From Paraglomus occultum (Eukaryota > Glomeromycota > Glomeromycetes > Paraglomerales > Paraglomeraceae), in contig CAJVPJ010000151.1 in the NCBI GenBank assembly GCA_910592205.1, positions 1 to 39,578 on the forward strand: a stretch of 39,578 nt of DNA. Reading direction: 5' to 3'. The translations under genes were made by a program, and so were the position numbers. The notes under the pieces were generated by a model that saw only the letters and a list, made by a program, of their open reading frames with translations, ran no database searches and was not told the origin of the DNA. Below, piece by piece: positions 11,375 to 20,485 of this stretch (positions are counted from its first letter, which is position 1; each line of letters begins with the position of its first letter).

Positions 11375-12148
11375 CATTGGTGGCAGAATTGCTGCTATTG
11401 ATAAAGCAAAAAATTATTCTTACGATGGTAAAACATTAGAGAATGCTGAAAAAAGAGATTTTTTAATAATAATAATAATAATAATAAGTTAAGAAAGCTC
11501 AAGCCAAATTAAAAAATGAACCAAAAAGTTTTAGTAAAAATTTAATACAAATGGCAACAAATTTTAATTTTTTTTATAAATAAAGGAGCAGAGACAACCA
11601 GGTAAAGAATCCATTGCTTACCAAAATAATTAATACAGAGCAAAAAAAAAGTTTGACAAAATAATTAAGGATCACCAAAGTATTCAATAAATAGAAAATT
11701 AGACGCAAAAAAAAGCTGCACTTGATGCTTGATCTAGTATTGCGACAAAAAAGAACAAGAACAAGATAAAAAAAATCAAGGAAACTTAGAAAATAGTCAA
11801 ACACAAAAGCTAAAGAATATAAAAAAATTAGTTGACGTTTTAAAGCTAATTTGGCATTTGGTCAACCTAATAATAAAATTTAAAACAAATTGTTGAACAT
11901 CAGGAAAAGGTTGCTGAAACAATTTATTGATGACCTATTGTACTGTAGCAAATTTATTAGAATTAATTATCAAAGCTTTTGTCACAAATTTTTATTTAGA
12001 TAAAAGTTATATTTACCCACTTACCTAGGTAAATTTATCAAAGCAAATAAGAAACTTTTCAAACAATTTGATAAAGATAAATTTTTTGCTTTGATTGATT
12101 ATAAAGTTGGTGGTAAAACTGCTGAAAATGCTTTTAAAAAATTATAGA
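11375..12148 (+). pseudogene. A-rich decayed coding-like stretch, origin unknown
   Basis: The plus strand is strongly A-rich and lysine/asparagine codons dominate in all three frames in turn, as in a very AT-rich gene broken by frameshifts. Recognisable runs include KNYSYDGKTLENAEKRDFL (about 11405-11465), ALVAELLLL in another frame at its start, and DKDKFFALIDYKVGGKTAEN (about 12072-12130), ending at a stop at 12146-12148. The two runs resemble each other weakly (DxKxxxYDGKTLENA / DYKVGGKTAENA). I do not recognise the family. The codon style recalls Mollicutes or another AT-rich bacterial endosymbiont, but low-complexity fungal DNA is an equal possibility. An AAT microsatellite interrupts it. 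Confidence 0.25.
11464..11487. repeat. (TAA)n microsatellite
   Basis: Eight uninterrupted TAA units, sitting inside the A-rich decayed stretch directly after the RDFL codons. Confidence 0.9.
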
Positions 12149-12292
12149 AGTAAAAGTTGCCCCAAACTCAAAAAAAATAATTTCTTGATAATTAAACGAC
12201 AACAGTTCGATACACAAGTCCGTTGACAATAACTCACATCGACGCGAGGAAGTTTTAGAGGTAAGAATTCTTACTGGGTAAATCTGTTGAGG

Positions 12293-12438
12293 GTCTGTAT
12301 CCGAAGGTACGCTGCCACTAGGTGTAAAAGCCGGATAATCTTGAAAGCACTCCGTGGCCACACTTGGGCAGATTGTTTGTCGTGAGGGTAATTACTTAGT
12401 ATGTGTGTATCTGAAGGGACGCTGCCACTAGGTGTAAA
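12293..12438. repeat. Pair of ~36-bp direct repeats, 110 bp apart
   Basis: Copy 1 at 12293-12328 and copy 2 at 12403-12438 share the pattern GTnTGTATCnGAAGGnACG and then CTGCCACTAGGTGTAAA, with about three mismatches. Both are followed within 20-30 bp by TTGAAAGCA. Read on the minus strand both give FTPSGSVPSDT, which is why two short open frames there look alike; I do not think it is a gene. Confidence 0.8.
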
Positions 12439-12469
12439 TCGAGTTTTTGAAAGCATGCGGAGTGCGATT

Positions 12470-12862
12470 AATCGAAACCGTTACCGAACCGGTAGGAGCA
12501 GAGAGCTTCAGTGGTGAATAGAATTACACGAAAAGTAGTTGGGTGCCCGATTGTTAAATGGTTTGCTGCAAACTTTCAATATCAGCTCCGAAAAATTGTC
12601 TGTGCTCAGGCGGTTGTGGTGAATAGGATACATGGGACGTTGATGTAAAGCCATCGCAAGTGTGTCATCCGGTCAGTGGATCTGACGCTTGACATGCAGG
12701 TCCTTCATTGGTATGTGATTCTCACTCATTTCTTTAATATTTTATCAAAGTATAAGTAGGCTTCTTGAACAATATTTGCACACATGAGTTACGTGCGAAA
12801 TCAATTTTGTCATCAATCACCAACAGCCCACAATCAAGAATGCAATACTCATGAAATTCACA
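12470..12862. other. Intergenic, no gene seen
   Basis: Nothing recognisable apart from the short palindrome ACCGGT context near 12487-12493 and moderate GC. It separates the direct-repeat pair from the small transposable element. Confidence 0.35.
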
Positions 12863-13178
12863 TACCGTATACTGTAAATAAGCACTCAACCTTAACATAG
12901 TGAGGTGCTTATTCACGATAGGATTGCCAACTCTCATCGGCATTATCAAAACGATCAGCAAATTATTACGTAAAGTATAATCCACAATAACGTTAAGGAG
13001 TAGCTTACAACAGTAACCAGAAGTGAAATAAAAATATTTTATTTGTGTATTCACGTAGTAAACTGTGGGTGGGTGGAGGGGTATGTCATGCGGTTAATCT
13101 AGGTAATCTTGGTGTGCCTATTCACGATCGATAATTTACTTATAGGGGGTGCTTATCTTTTCACGGCAGTACACGGTA
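12863..13178. mobile_element. Short non-autonomous DNA element (MITE-like), TACCGT termini
   Basis: The left end reads TACCGTATACTGTAAATAAG; the right end, read inward on the other strand, begins TACCGTGTACTGCCGTGAAA. Both are followed by internal copies of GTGCTTATTCACGA or close variants (12905, 13112, 13149). The outermost TA on each side would fit a TA target site. About 316 bp, no coding capacity. The same terminal pattern occurs at 17583, at the end of a pogo/Tigger-like remnant, which suggests that this is an internally deleted relative of that element. Exact borders uncertain. Confidence 0.5.
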
Positions 13179-13546
13179 TATGATAATTACTGTCAAAGTT
13201 TGAAACTTAAACAGTTTCTCTCTGAACTGTTTATTTCGTTGCAAACGAAAAATAGTTCGAAAGGCATGTCTTAAGACTGACGAAGTGAAATAAACAGTCG
13301 TGAGACTAAGAAATGCTTGCTCGTGAATGAGGGTAAAGGTGAGGATACGAATACTGCCTTCAATAGCAATGAGCAATAATTGAGTATGTTATTAAAATGC
13401 TGAATTTTTTCAACGCGCTCGAAAATTTTCATGACGTCACAAGAATATCCTGCTACCACGTGAGAACAGCAAATAGGCGTAGGGTCGCTTAATATTAAAT
13501 ATGTATTTTTGCGCTAATGCTTGCGTCAACGAATTAAACGAACACT
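13179..13546. other. Upstream region of VPS60
   Basis: No coding signal. Contains CATGACGTCACAAG (a full TGACGTCA ATF/CREB-type site at 13433-13440), about 107 bp before the VPS60 start codon. Confidence 0.35.
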
Positions 13547-14781
13547 ATGAACAGACTCATTGGAACGTCGAGGAAAGTGCCTAAGCCAACGTTAGGTGAA
13601 GCCATAGCGACGGTAAGGTACTATAAGTTTGTAATTTCGTGTTGTTACATTGGTCGTCGCGATGTAGGAAGGCTTTTTGTAAATGACCGACCCGCGTTGC
13701 ATTCTACTTTCGTTGGCAAATAGACAGATTCTAGAGTCGAGGCTGTGGAAGTCAAGATAAAGAAATATGATGCAGAATTAGCTAGATATAAAGAACAAAT
13801 GAATAAGATGCGTGACGGACCGGGGAAGGTAAGCAAAATGTGTGTTTCTCTCGTATAGATCCAACACCTGGTTTCTCATTTCACTACCGATTTTAGAATG
13901 CAATAAAGGCAAAGGCAATGCGAGTGTTGAAACAACGAAAACTGTGAGTATGTTCTACGATGGAGCAGGTAGAACGAGGACCAGGTGGACTTGCTGTAAG
14001 GGGGTTCCATTTAAAAGCATCTGCGCTGGGCATTCCATCCAAACAGCAACCCCCCAAGCTCTTGAAATATTGCCTCATTGACGTATAATACTTTATGTAG
14101 GTACGAAACTCAGCGTGATCAGCTTCAACAGCAATCATTCAACATGGAGCAGGCAGCCTTTACGACAGAGAATCTTCGTAACGTTGCTACCACTGTCGAT
14201 GCTATGCAAACAGCTAACAAGGAAATGAAAAGACAGTATAAAAATATTAATATTGATCAATTAGAGGTATTGATTCGACACGCTTCAAATTGTCGCACTA
14301 CGTCAAGTAGCCTCCATTTCATTTGATGCTAAAATGATTAGACTTGTCGTTATCATTCTCTTACCAAACCTCTGTTTTCACACTTGTGCCATCTCAGAGA
14401 GTCCAAGATGAAATGGAGGATCTGATGGAACAAGCGAATGATATACAGGAAGCTCTAGGAAGATCATACGGGCTCCCAGAAGATATTGATGAAGAGGAGC
14501 TGGAAGCCGAACTGGATGCGTTGGGAGACGAGTTGGACTTTGAGGAGGAAGCCGAACCGTCATACTTACAAGAGTCTGAATTCCCCGAATTGAACGCGGA
14601 ATTGGCAGACTTAGAGTCGGAAGTGAGTACTATTGAACGGATAGTATTAAAATAAGTTGACTAGTATTGTAACATCGCTGTATTTGTTGTCGTACATTGC
14701 GCATTAATGTTAACGTATTTTGTATTATAGGCAAAGACAATAGAAAGAGGAGCAGAGGCACCAGTGAAAAATACTGCTTGA
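13547..14781 (+). CDS. VPS60: VPS60/CHMP5-like ESCRT-III-associated Snf7-family protein
   Basis: Late-acting ESCRT-III protein on endosomes that works with Vps4 and Vta1/LIP5 in multivesicular body sorting. Six exons: 13547-13612, 13724-13828, 13897-13943, 14101-14266, 14398-14622, 14731-14781; all phases agree and give 219 aa, the same length as human CHMP5. The N-terminus [10 protein letters not shown] is the typical CHMP5 start; a basic helical first half ([20 protein letters not shown]) is followed by the signature [23 protein letters not shown] and the CHMP5-specific [11 protein letters not shown] in the acidic second half, leading to a Vps4/Vta1-binding C-terminus. Introns run 68-157 nt, with standard donors (GTAAGG, GTGAGT) and YAG acceptors. 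The last exon encodes only 16 residues plus stop. Faces RIB3 tail to tail. Confidence 0.95.
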
Positions 14782-14824
14782 TTTAATTCACAACTGGGGT
14801 AACACTTCTTGAAAGATATAATAG

Positions 14825-14830
14825 AATAAA
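14825..14830 (+). terminator. Polyadenylation signal candidate for VPS60
   Basis: AATAAA 44 nt after the VPS60 stop, within the 192-bp gap to the convergent RIB3 gene. No equally good signal is seen for RIB3 on the minus strand in the same gap. Confidence 0.45.
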
Positions 14831-14973
14831 TAATCATCTAAATTATAAGTGTTGTAACAAATGTTCGTTGCTTTATACCGTCTGTTAGATACATTCTATG
14901 AATTAACTATTAATTGTTAGATTTTCTAACATATTAACTTGAAGTATAATTACCGTACAGATAAAGCAACACT

Positions 14974-16065
14974 CTAAATGTCTATAAGTCCTTTTTCTAA
15001 ACGATATCGGACCAAGTCAGCGATAGTGATCAATTTCAATCCATGCTCGTCAGCAAATGCTCTACAGTCGTCACGACGAGCCATAGAGCCATCGTCTTTT
15101 ACTAATTCACAGATAACTCCCACTGGTTGCAATCCTGCTAATTTACATAAATCTGAATTGTCAAATGCGACATGCATTACGACAAAATAAAACGACAGCG
15201 AGATTGTTAGAAATGGGCCTTATCAATGAATCGTGAACACATGACTTTGGGTTCTTACCTACAGATGCCTCAGTATGTCCAATACGACGCAATACGCCAC
15301 CTTCAGTATATCGTAAAGGGAATATGTGTCCAGGTCTGTTGAAGGCTTCTGGATCAGTAATCATTGGATCAGCCAGCGACCGGGCTGTCAATGCTCTGTC
15401 ATGAGCTGAGATGCCCGTCGTTGTATCTAGTCGCAGGTAGAAGTGAGTTATGAAACATGTGGCTTGAATATCTCGCATTTTTCAAATGATGTTACTAGGA
15501 CGCATTTATCCTCACTACTTACTATGAGCATAATCTACGGAAATGGTATAAGCCGTCTTCATTCTGTCAGAGTTATTTGATACCATTAGTGGTAACTTCA
15601 ATTGATCCAACCGGTCTCCCGTTGATGGAACACAGATGAGACCGCTGTCGAATGAATTAACAAATGAGGGATAAGTATACGAGAAGCAAATATAGTCCGG
15701 TTCCATCATAAAAACTGCTTTAGATGAAGAGGTTACCTCGTATATCGTACCATGAATGCCATCTTTTCTGTGGTAACTTTTTCTGCTGCAATAATTAGGT
15801 CTCCTTCGTTTTCTCGATCCTCATTATCAACAACCAACACAAACTTTCCATCGGCTATTCGACAAAATAAACGCACAATATGAATAAATAAATAATGGCA
15901 GTCAAATGTAGTCTTCTTTGGTAATTAAACGACCATACCAAAATCTTTCAATGCATCTTCTATGGAATCAAAAGATGTTAATGGCTTTCCATTTGTTGTC
16001 TTAGTAAGGCCATTTCCGTTTAATGCAACATGTTGTCCGTAAGAAATTATACTTTCGCCAATCAT
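14974..16065 (-). CDS. RIB3: 3,4-dihydroxy-2-butanone 4-phosphate synthase (RibB/RIB3)
   Basis: Converts ribulose 5-phosphate to formate and 3,4-dihydroxy-2-butanone 4-phosphate, the four-carbon unit for riboflavin. Minus-strand exons: 16065-15939, 15854-15737, 15644-15523, 15426-15259, 15152-14974; introns 84-106 nt; 237 aa, monofunctional (no GTP cyclohydrolase II domain). The active site is complete: the acidic loop [69 protein letters not shown] and GHTEASVDLCKLAG, then [12 protein letters not shown]. Splicing restores RYTSGLICVP across exons 2/3 and EASVDL across 4/5, which fixes those junctions. The first 45 residues are the usual variable fungal N-terminus. Divergent promoter side contains the TGACGTCA hairpin about 410 bp upstream. 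Confidence 0.95.
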
Positions 16066-16478
16066 TTCGAAACAAAAGGTTTTAAACAACTTTGCGCGCA
16101 CTGTGTGTTTTTTGTTGACTATTAATAAAATTTTTTATGCTTACTAACCTTTTCGGCAATACATTTACTTGCCCAATTATGTCGCTAGTCTATTATGGAT
16201 GATGACAAATTACTTGTGTCATGTGACCTGCGATGATTGGTCATTAGTAATTTCGGCAAAGGCAAAATACGGCGGAACAATGCTATTCCTGCATTATGAT
16301 GGATAGATAATCTATGATATTAGTGACACCAGGGGCGTTACAATTGGTACGCCGACTTTGACCAATTACAATAGTAATCGCTAGATAATTGATGAACAAT
16401 CTTCATTCAGAAATTGGGTACAGTAACGTGACCGTATGTTCAGCTTTGAAATATCGTATCGCAAACAGATTCTTTATT
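16066..16478. other. RIB3 upstream region
   Basis: No coding signal. Holds the RIB3 promoter and ends at the hairpin element. I see no FMN-riboswitch-like structure and none is expected in a fungus. Confidence 0.4.
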
Positions 16479-16581
16479 CACAAACGGTGACGTCAATTTT
16501 TTTGTCAAGGATTGCGGAGCAAACATTTGGAATATATGTGACTGTTCACACTTGACAAGAAAACTGACGTCACCGTTTGTG
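16479..16581. repeat. Inverted repeat (30-bp arms) with a TGACGTCA site in each arm
   Basis: Left arm 16480-16509 (begins ACAAACGGTGACGTCA) and right arm 16551-16580 (ends TGACGTCACCGTTTGT) are inverted copies with two mismatches; the loop is 41 bp. Each arm holds a full palindromic TGACGTCA (ATF/CREB bZIP site). One further outer base pair (C/G) extends the pairing. No clear target-site duplication. It may be a tiny hairpin MITE or a regulatory cluster. Confidence 0.85.
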
Positions 16582-17582
16582 TTATATGAGCGCAATTCTC
16601 AATGAAGATCTTGGGTAGTTGATGAAATCACAATAATAACTTGCTCCGCGATGGCGATCCGTATACTTATAAATAAGAATAAGCCGCTTAGTAATACATG
16701 TGACATAATTATTTCTGTTAACTTGCCATTTTTGTTTACAGACAAGAAGTTTATCATTAAACATAGAAACCGTCTCCAAAACAATAATATAAATCTATTC
16801 GTTATTACAGTAGGTGTCGGCTTTTAGTAGTTTGTAAAGTTACCGGCTCTTTGTCTCTTTAATAAATTTTCCTCCATTGTTAACTAGATTAACTTTTTGT
16901 AGTTATCTTTGAGATTTATTTCATATGTTGTTAACGGTCTTTGACATAGCCTATTATATCATAGTTATCTTGGTTGTGACATTCACTATTCTCTTCAGCT
17001 GGTTTAATACTAGGATTAGGATGGATTTCTCTAGTAATTTCCGAAAAATTTGCTTTTCTAGTTTTCAACAAGTTGAATTCAGTAAAAGCACATTAGCCAT
17101 TAGCTGAGTTTGACAACTCCTGGATGAGTTGCTTCAAAGAAAAATGCAGATATTTTTGCAAGCCATTCAATTCTTAAAGAAAATCCCTAAGACAGAATTA
17201 AGATTTAAGTGCTGAAAATCTTTCCATTTTCATAGCATTGAGCTTTGTTGTACTTGATTTTTCACAACATTAACAATATGATCCACACAAACTACGGTTG
17301 TTTTTCGTAAAGCATTTTAATCAATCCAAAATTTCACACTAGAATTTAGTACGTCCAGGCACCATGAAATTAATTCGATACTTTCATAATAACCGCAATA
17401 ACTAAATCAAATGGTGGCATTATTTTATTCTGTCCACCCGTATTACCACAAGTAATCTTTAGATGTTTTTCGTCTCTTAATTTCATCAAATATTATGCTC
17501 AGCGTACTATTAAGATCTTTTCCTATTAATTTGTTTTCGTCGAGATAATTTGTTCGCGTACTGCTTCACCTTGAATAGCAAA
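16582..17582. other. AT-rich intergenic stretch
   Basis: No supported gene, RNA or repeat. The open frames that exist are short, composition-driven and lack family resemblance. Confidence 0.4.
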
Positions 17583-18180
17583 TACCGTAAACTGCCATTA
17601 ATAAGGGGCTATCGTGAATAAGGGCCCCTCATATAAAAAAATGACTGCCGTGAATAAGGTTATGAAATAGCTACCCCCTTTATCACGTCAACAATTCACG
17701 TCATATATTACTTCATTTGATTTATTATAATTCAACTTCACAAACACCCTCTGGTAAAATTATAGCTGATTCATCCTCCCTTTCAGCACCTTCTTTCCGT
17801 ATTAAATTGTCTTCTGTACCATTGAGAATTATTAGATAGCCCACAGGTTTAAAGAAGTTCACTATAATATCACATCGCGAAGTAACCGTTGTGCGAGTAA
17901 TACTGTCAGTTTCTGGAGTTGGGGGTACTGAATTGCTATCATACTACTCATCATCTTCCCACTAAATCTTCTTCATCAGCATCCTCATTATGTATGATAT
18001 CCAGTCCTGGCTGTCCTGGCAGAGTAAGAGCGGTTTGCAGCTTTTGCAGCTGTACCCTTTCTTTGTAGAGGGATGTGAGAAGGCCCATTCCCTTCTACTT
18101 CTCAAACCCAAATGTCGTTTTAACCGTTTCAATCTCGTTTTCAAGTTTTTCGATTTTCTCCCTCAATTTACAATTGTTGT
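17583..18180 (-). mobile_element. Remnant of a pogo/Tigger-like (CENP-B/DDE) transposon, 3' end
   Basis: Terminus TACCGTAAACTGCCATTAAT at 17583, with the subterminal motif CGTGAATAAGG repeated (17613, 17654). On the minus strand an open frame ending at 17725 encodes SVPPTPETDSITRTTVTSRC and then VNFFKPVGYLIILNGTEDNL, which resembles the C-terminal FKKCGISNALDGTEDD segment of pogo/Tigger DDE transposases. Farther upstream on the same strand another frame gives HNEDADEEDLVG and a heptad-like IEKLENEIETVK. Frames are broken by stops and shifts and the catalytic domain is missing. The upstream border (about 18180-18230) is approximate and abuts the Tc1 cluster. Confidence 0.45.
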
Positions 18181-18750
18181 CATGGTTGATTCTGCGGAAA
18201 GATGTGCTGACAGTGCGATATAATGCTGATCAGTGGCTTAGTCAATGACGTATTATTAGGAACGTTCTAGATCTTTTCAAAATGCCTCATATAAGCACCC
18301 TCCATATATGCACACTCTCCATACATGCATGCCATGGCTAGCTTGGGAATTAGGGAATTGATGCACTGTGATAGAAAAGAGCGATTTGATCAGATGATCA
18401 TTCACCGGGTTTTTTGTCACATGGATTTCACCATCAGCCGTGACAATAACTTCTATTCTCCTGCTACTCTTCAATTGTTAAAAGCATAAAATGGTCAAAA
18501 AGGAGCTTTTACACGAACAGCGCGAACGTATAGTTGGTGCATATCTTAGCGGAACGAAACAACAAGTTATTTCCGCTCAACTGAACATTGCTCTTAGCAC
18601 TGTGAATGATACAATTAAACGATATAAGCAAACACATTCTGCCACACCAAAGAAACATCCCGGGCGCCCAAAAACGCTTACTGACCGGTTCTGAAACGCA
18701 TAGTTCGAGAGGATAGGCTTGGCTCGCTCCCCGTTCTGACAGGTAAGTTA

Positions 18751-18785
18751 CAGTGCGTTAAGAAAAAAATGGTGGTCAACAAAAG
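18751..18785 (+). repeat. Left terminal inverted repeat of nested Tc1
   Basis: Begins CAGTGCGTTAAGAAAAAAAT. About 27 of 35 positions match the reverse complement of the right end (20063-20097). Confidence 0.75.
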
Positions 18786-20062
18786 ACTCGTTTTTTGTAA
18801 CACATAAAGAAATACGCGTTATTAATAATAATTGTACTACAAATACGATCAATTCCATATCCAGTTAACATGTTCTCATACGCGCAACTTTTGTTTTTTC
18901 GTTTATGCTTCTGTAAAGATGGTTAACGCGAAGCTCGAAGCCCAAAGACAAACAATTAAACATTACTGGCTCAACGGTACCAATTCAGCCAAAGAAAAAC
19001 ACAAAATAACAAACACTTTCCTTCGTACTGTTGAGCATAATCTCAAAAAACTAAGAGAAACAGGTACCGTTGAGCACAAGCGAGGAAACGGAGGTTACAC
19101 AAATCGTATCTCGCGTTATCGGACAGAGTATACGCCGTAATAATGGTTTTTCAACCCGCCAACTTGCTGCAAAAGTAGAAAATACGCAGAATATATCAAT
19201 TTCGCATGTTACGGTATGGGATTACATAAAAAAAGGGGTATAAAAGCTCCGTGACGCCGATGCTCACCGAACAGCATATTGAGATGAGAAAGAATTGGGC
19301 ACAGGCGCATGCGAATGACAATTGGAACAGAACAATGTTGACAGATGAGACAGCCTTTGACCTCTTCCGAAACAAGGTTCGTCGATGGCACAAAACTGGT
19401 GACAGACGTAATGGCGTGGGGAGGCATTTCTCGAATAATGGATGGTCCTTTTTATGTGAGAATATTGCAACACCACACAGAAAGACTATGAATACGAAAA
19501 GAAAATATATAATATTCTTGTAGAAGCTGGACTCAATGTAACATGGCAATCGAGGTGAATTTTCACTGAGTATTTTGTTGAGTGGTTTGTATCCGAAGTT
19601 ACGCCACTTGGCCCAACTTTTCCTGCTGCTCAAAGAATGTATGGGAGGAGTTGACGTTTGCAACAGGATAATAATCCGAAGCACACGTCACGTGTTGCCA
19701 AGGAATTTCTCGCTGAATGGAGATTCAGGTCTCGACTACTTATCAGATAATTGTCGAGAACTCCATCCAACAGTTCAGACCTCAACCCAATTGAAAGTAT
19801 GTGGCAAATTATGAAGAATAATGTTGAAAAGCAAATGACACAAAATACAGATAAATTAATGAGATTTATTATGGCTGAGGAATGGGATGCAATCCCTCAG
19901 GAGATAGTTAATAATTTAGTCTCCTCCATGCAAAGCAGATGTGAAGCTATTTTGCTGCATGACGGCAATAGAATTTCCTACTAAAAATTTACTATTAAAT
20001 AAGGTAACTAATGAGCTTTTAAATAAACCTTTAATTTACATTTGTAGTCGTTGAGATATACA

Positions 20063-20097
20063 ATTTTTGTCACCCCCGTTTTGTTCTAAACACACTG
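20063..20097 (-). repeat. Right terminal inverted repeat of nested Tc1
   Basis: Read inward on the minus strand it begins CAGTGTGTTTAGAACAAAAC; followed on the plus strand by the TA duplicate. Confidence 0.75.
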
Positions 20098-20485
20098 TAA
20101 ATTCTGATCTTGAAACAACATTACATACTAGTACTGTTAGAAGATACTTGCATGATGAAGGTATTCGATGTTATACTGCAAAGAGAAAGCCTCACTTTAC
20201 TATACCATACTAATACATCTTCGGTGGATGTCAACTCATGGTATTCGAACTTTAGATTGGGTCGCGCAAAGTCCTGACCTTAATCCAATCAAAAATCTTT
20301 GGAACCATTTAGACCGTCAGGTACGTAAACGAAAACCTCTGCCTTAGACAAAGCAGGATTTAATAACTGCAATTCAAGAGGAATGGAGTAATATTAGCCT
20401 AGAGATGTTGCAAAATTTAATTATGAGCCTACCATATCGAATAGAAGCTGTTATTAAGGCTAAAGGTGGGAACACCAAGTATTAG

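Larger units (their letters stand above)
18751..20097 (+). mobile_element. Full-length but dead Tc1/mariner element nested in the outer one
   Basis: Bounded by inverted repeats starting CAGTG and by TA on each side (18749-18750 and 20098-20099), the Tc1/mariner target-site duplication; 1347 bp. The transposase starts at ATG 18919 with a helix-turn-helix (HYWLNGTNSAKEKHKITN) and ends at a stop at 19982-19984. Catalytic blocks are spread over several frames: LTDETAFDLFR (first Asp), QDNNPKHTSRVAKEFLAEW (second Asp), SSDLNPIESMWQIMKNNVE (third acid Glu), then a C-terminal block QEIVNNLVSSMQSR. At least four frameshifts or stops separate them, so no active enzyme can be made. Confidence 0.85.
18491..20485 (+). 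mobile_element. Decayed Tc1/mariner element (outer), split by another Tc1 insertion
   Basis: The transposase starts at ATG 18491: helix-turn-helix QRERIVGAYLSGTKQQVI, then an AT-hook-like linker HPGRPKTLTD. One frameshift near 18690, then a run through RIVREDRLGSLPVLTGKL up to 18750. The frame resumes at 20100 with NSDLETTLHTSTVRRYLHDE. After about 20210 the middle of the catalytic domain is missing: the next recognisable piece is WVAQSPDLNPIKNLWNHLDR, ending at a stop at 20483-20485. In this piece the third catalytic acid, Glu of the usual NPIENLW, is Lys. So it was dead or internally deleted apart from the insertion. Its own terminal repeats were not identified; the start given is the coding start, not the element end. 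Confidence 0.75.

Noticed and set aside
12734-13054. 106-codon minus-strand open frame
   Set aside because: Overlaps the short MITE-like element and is not conserved in style; it is read through the element's non-coding body.
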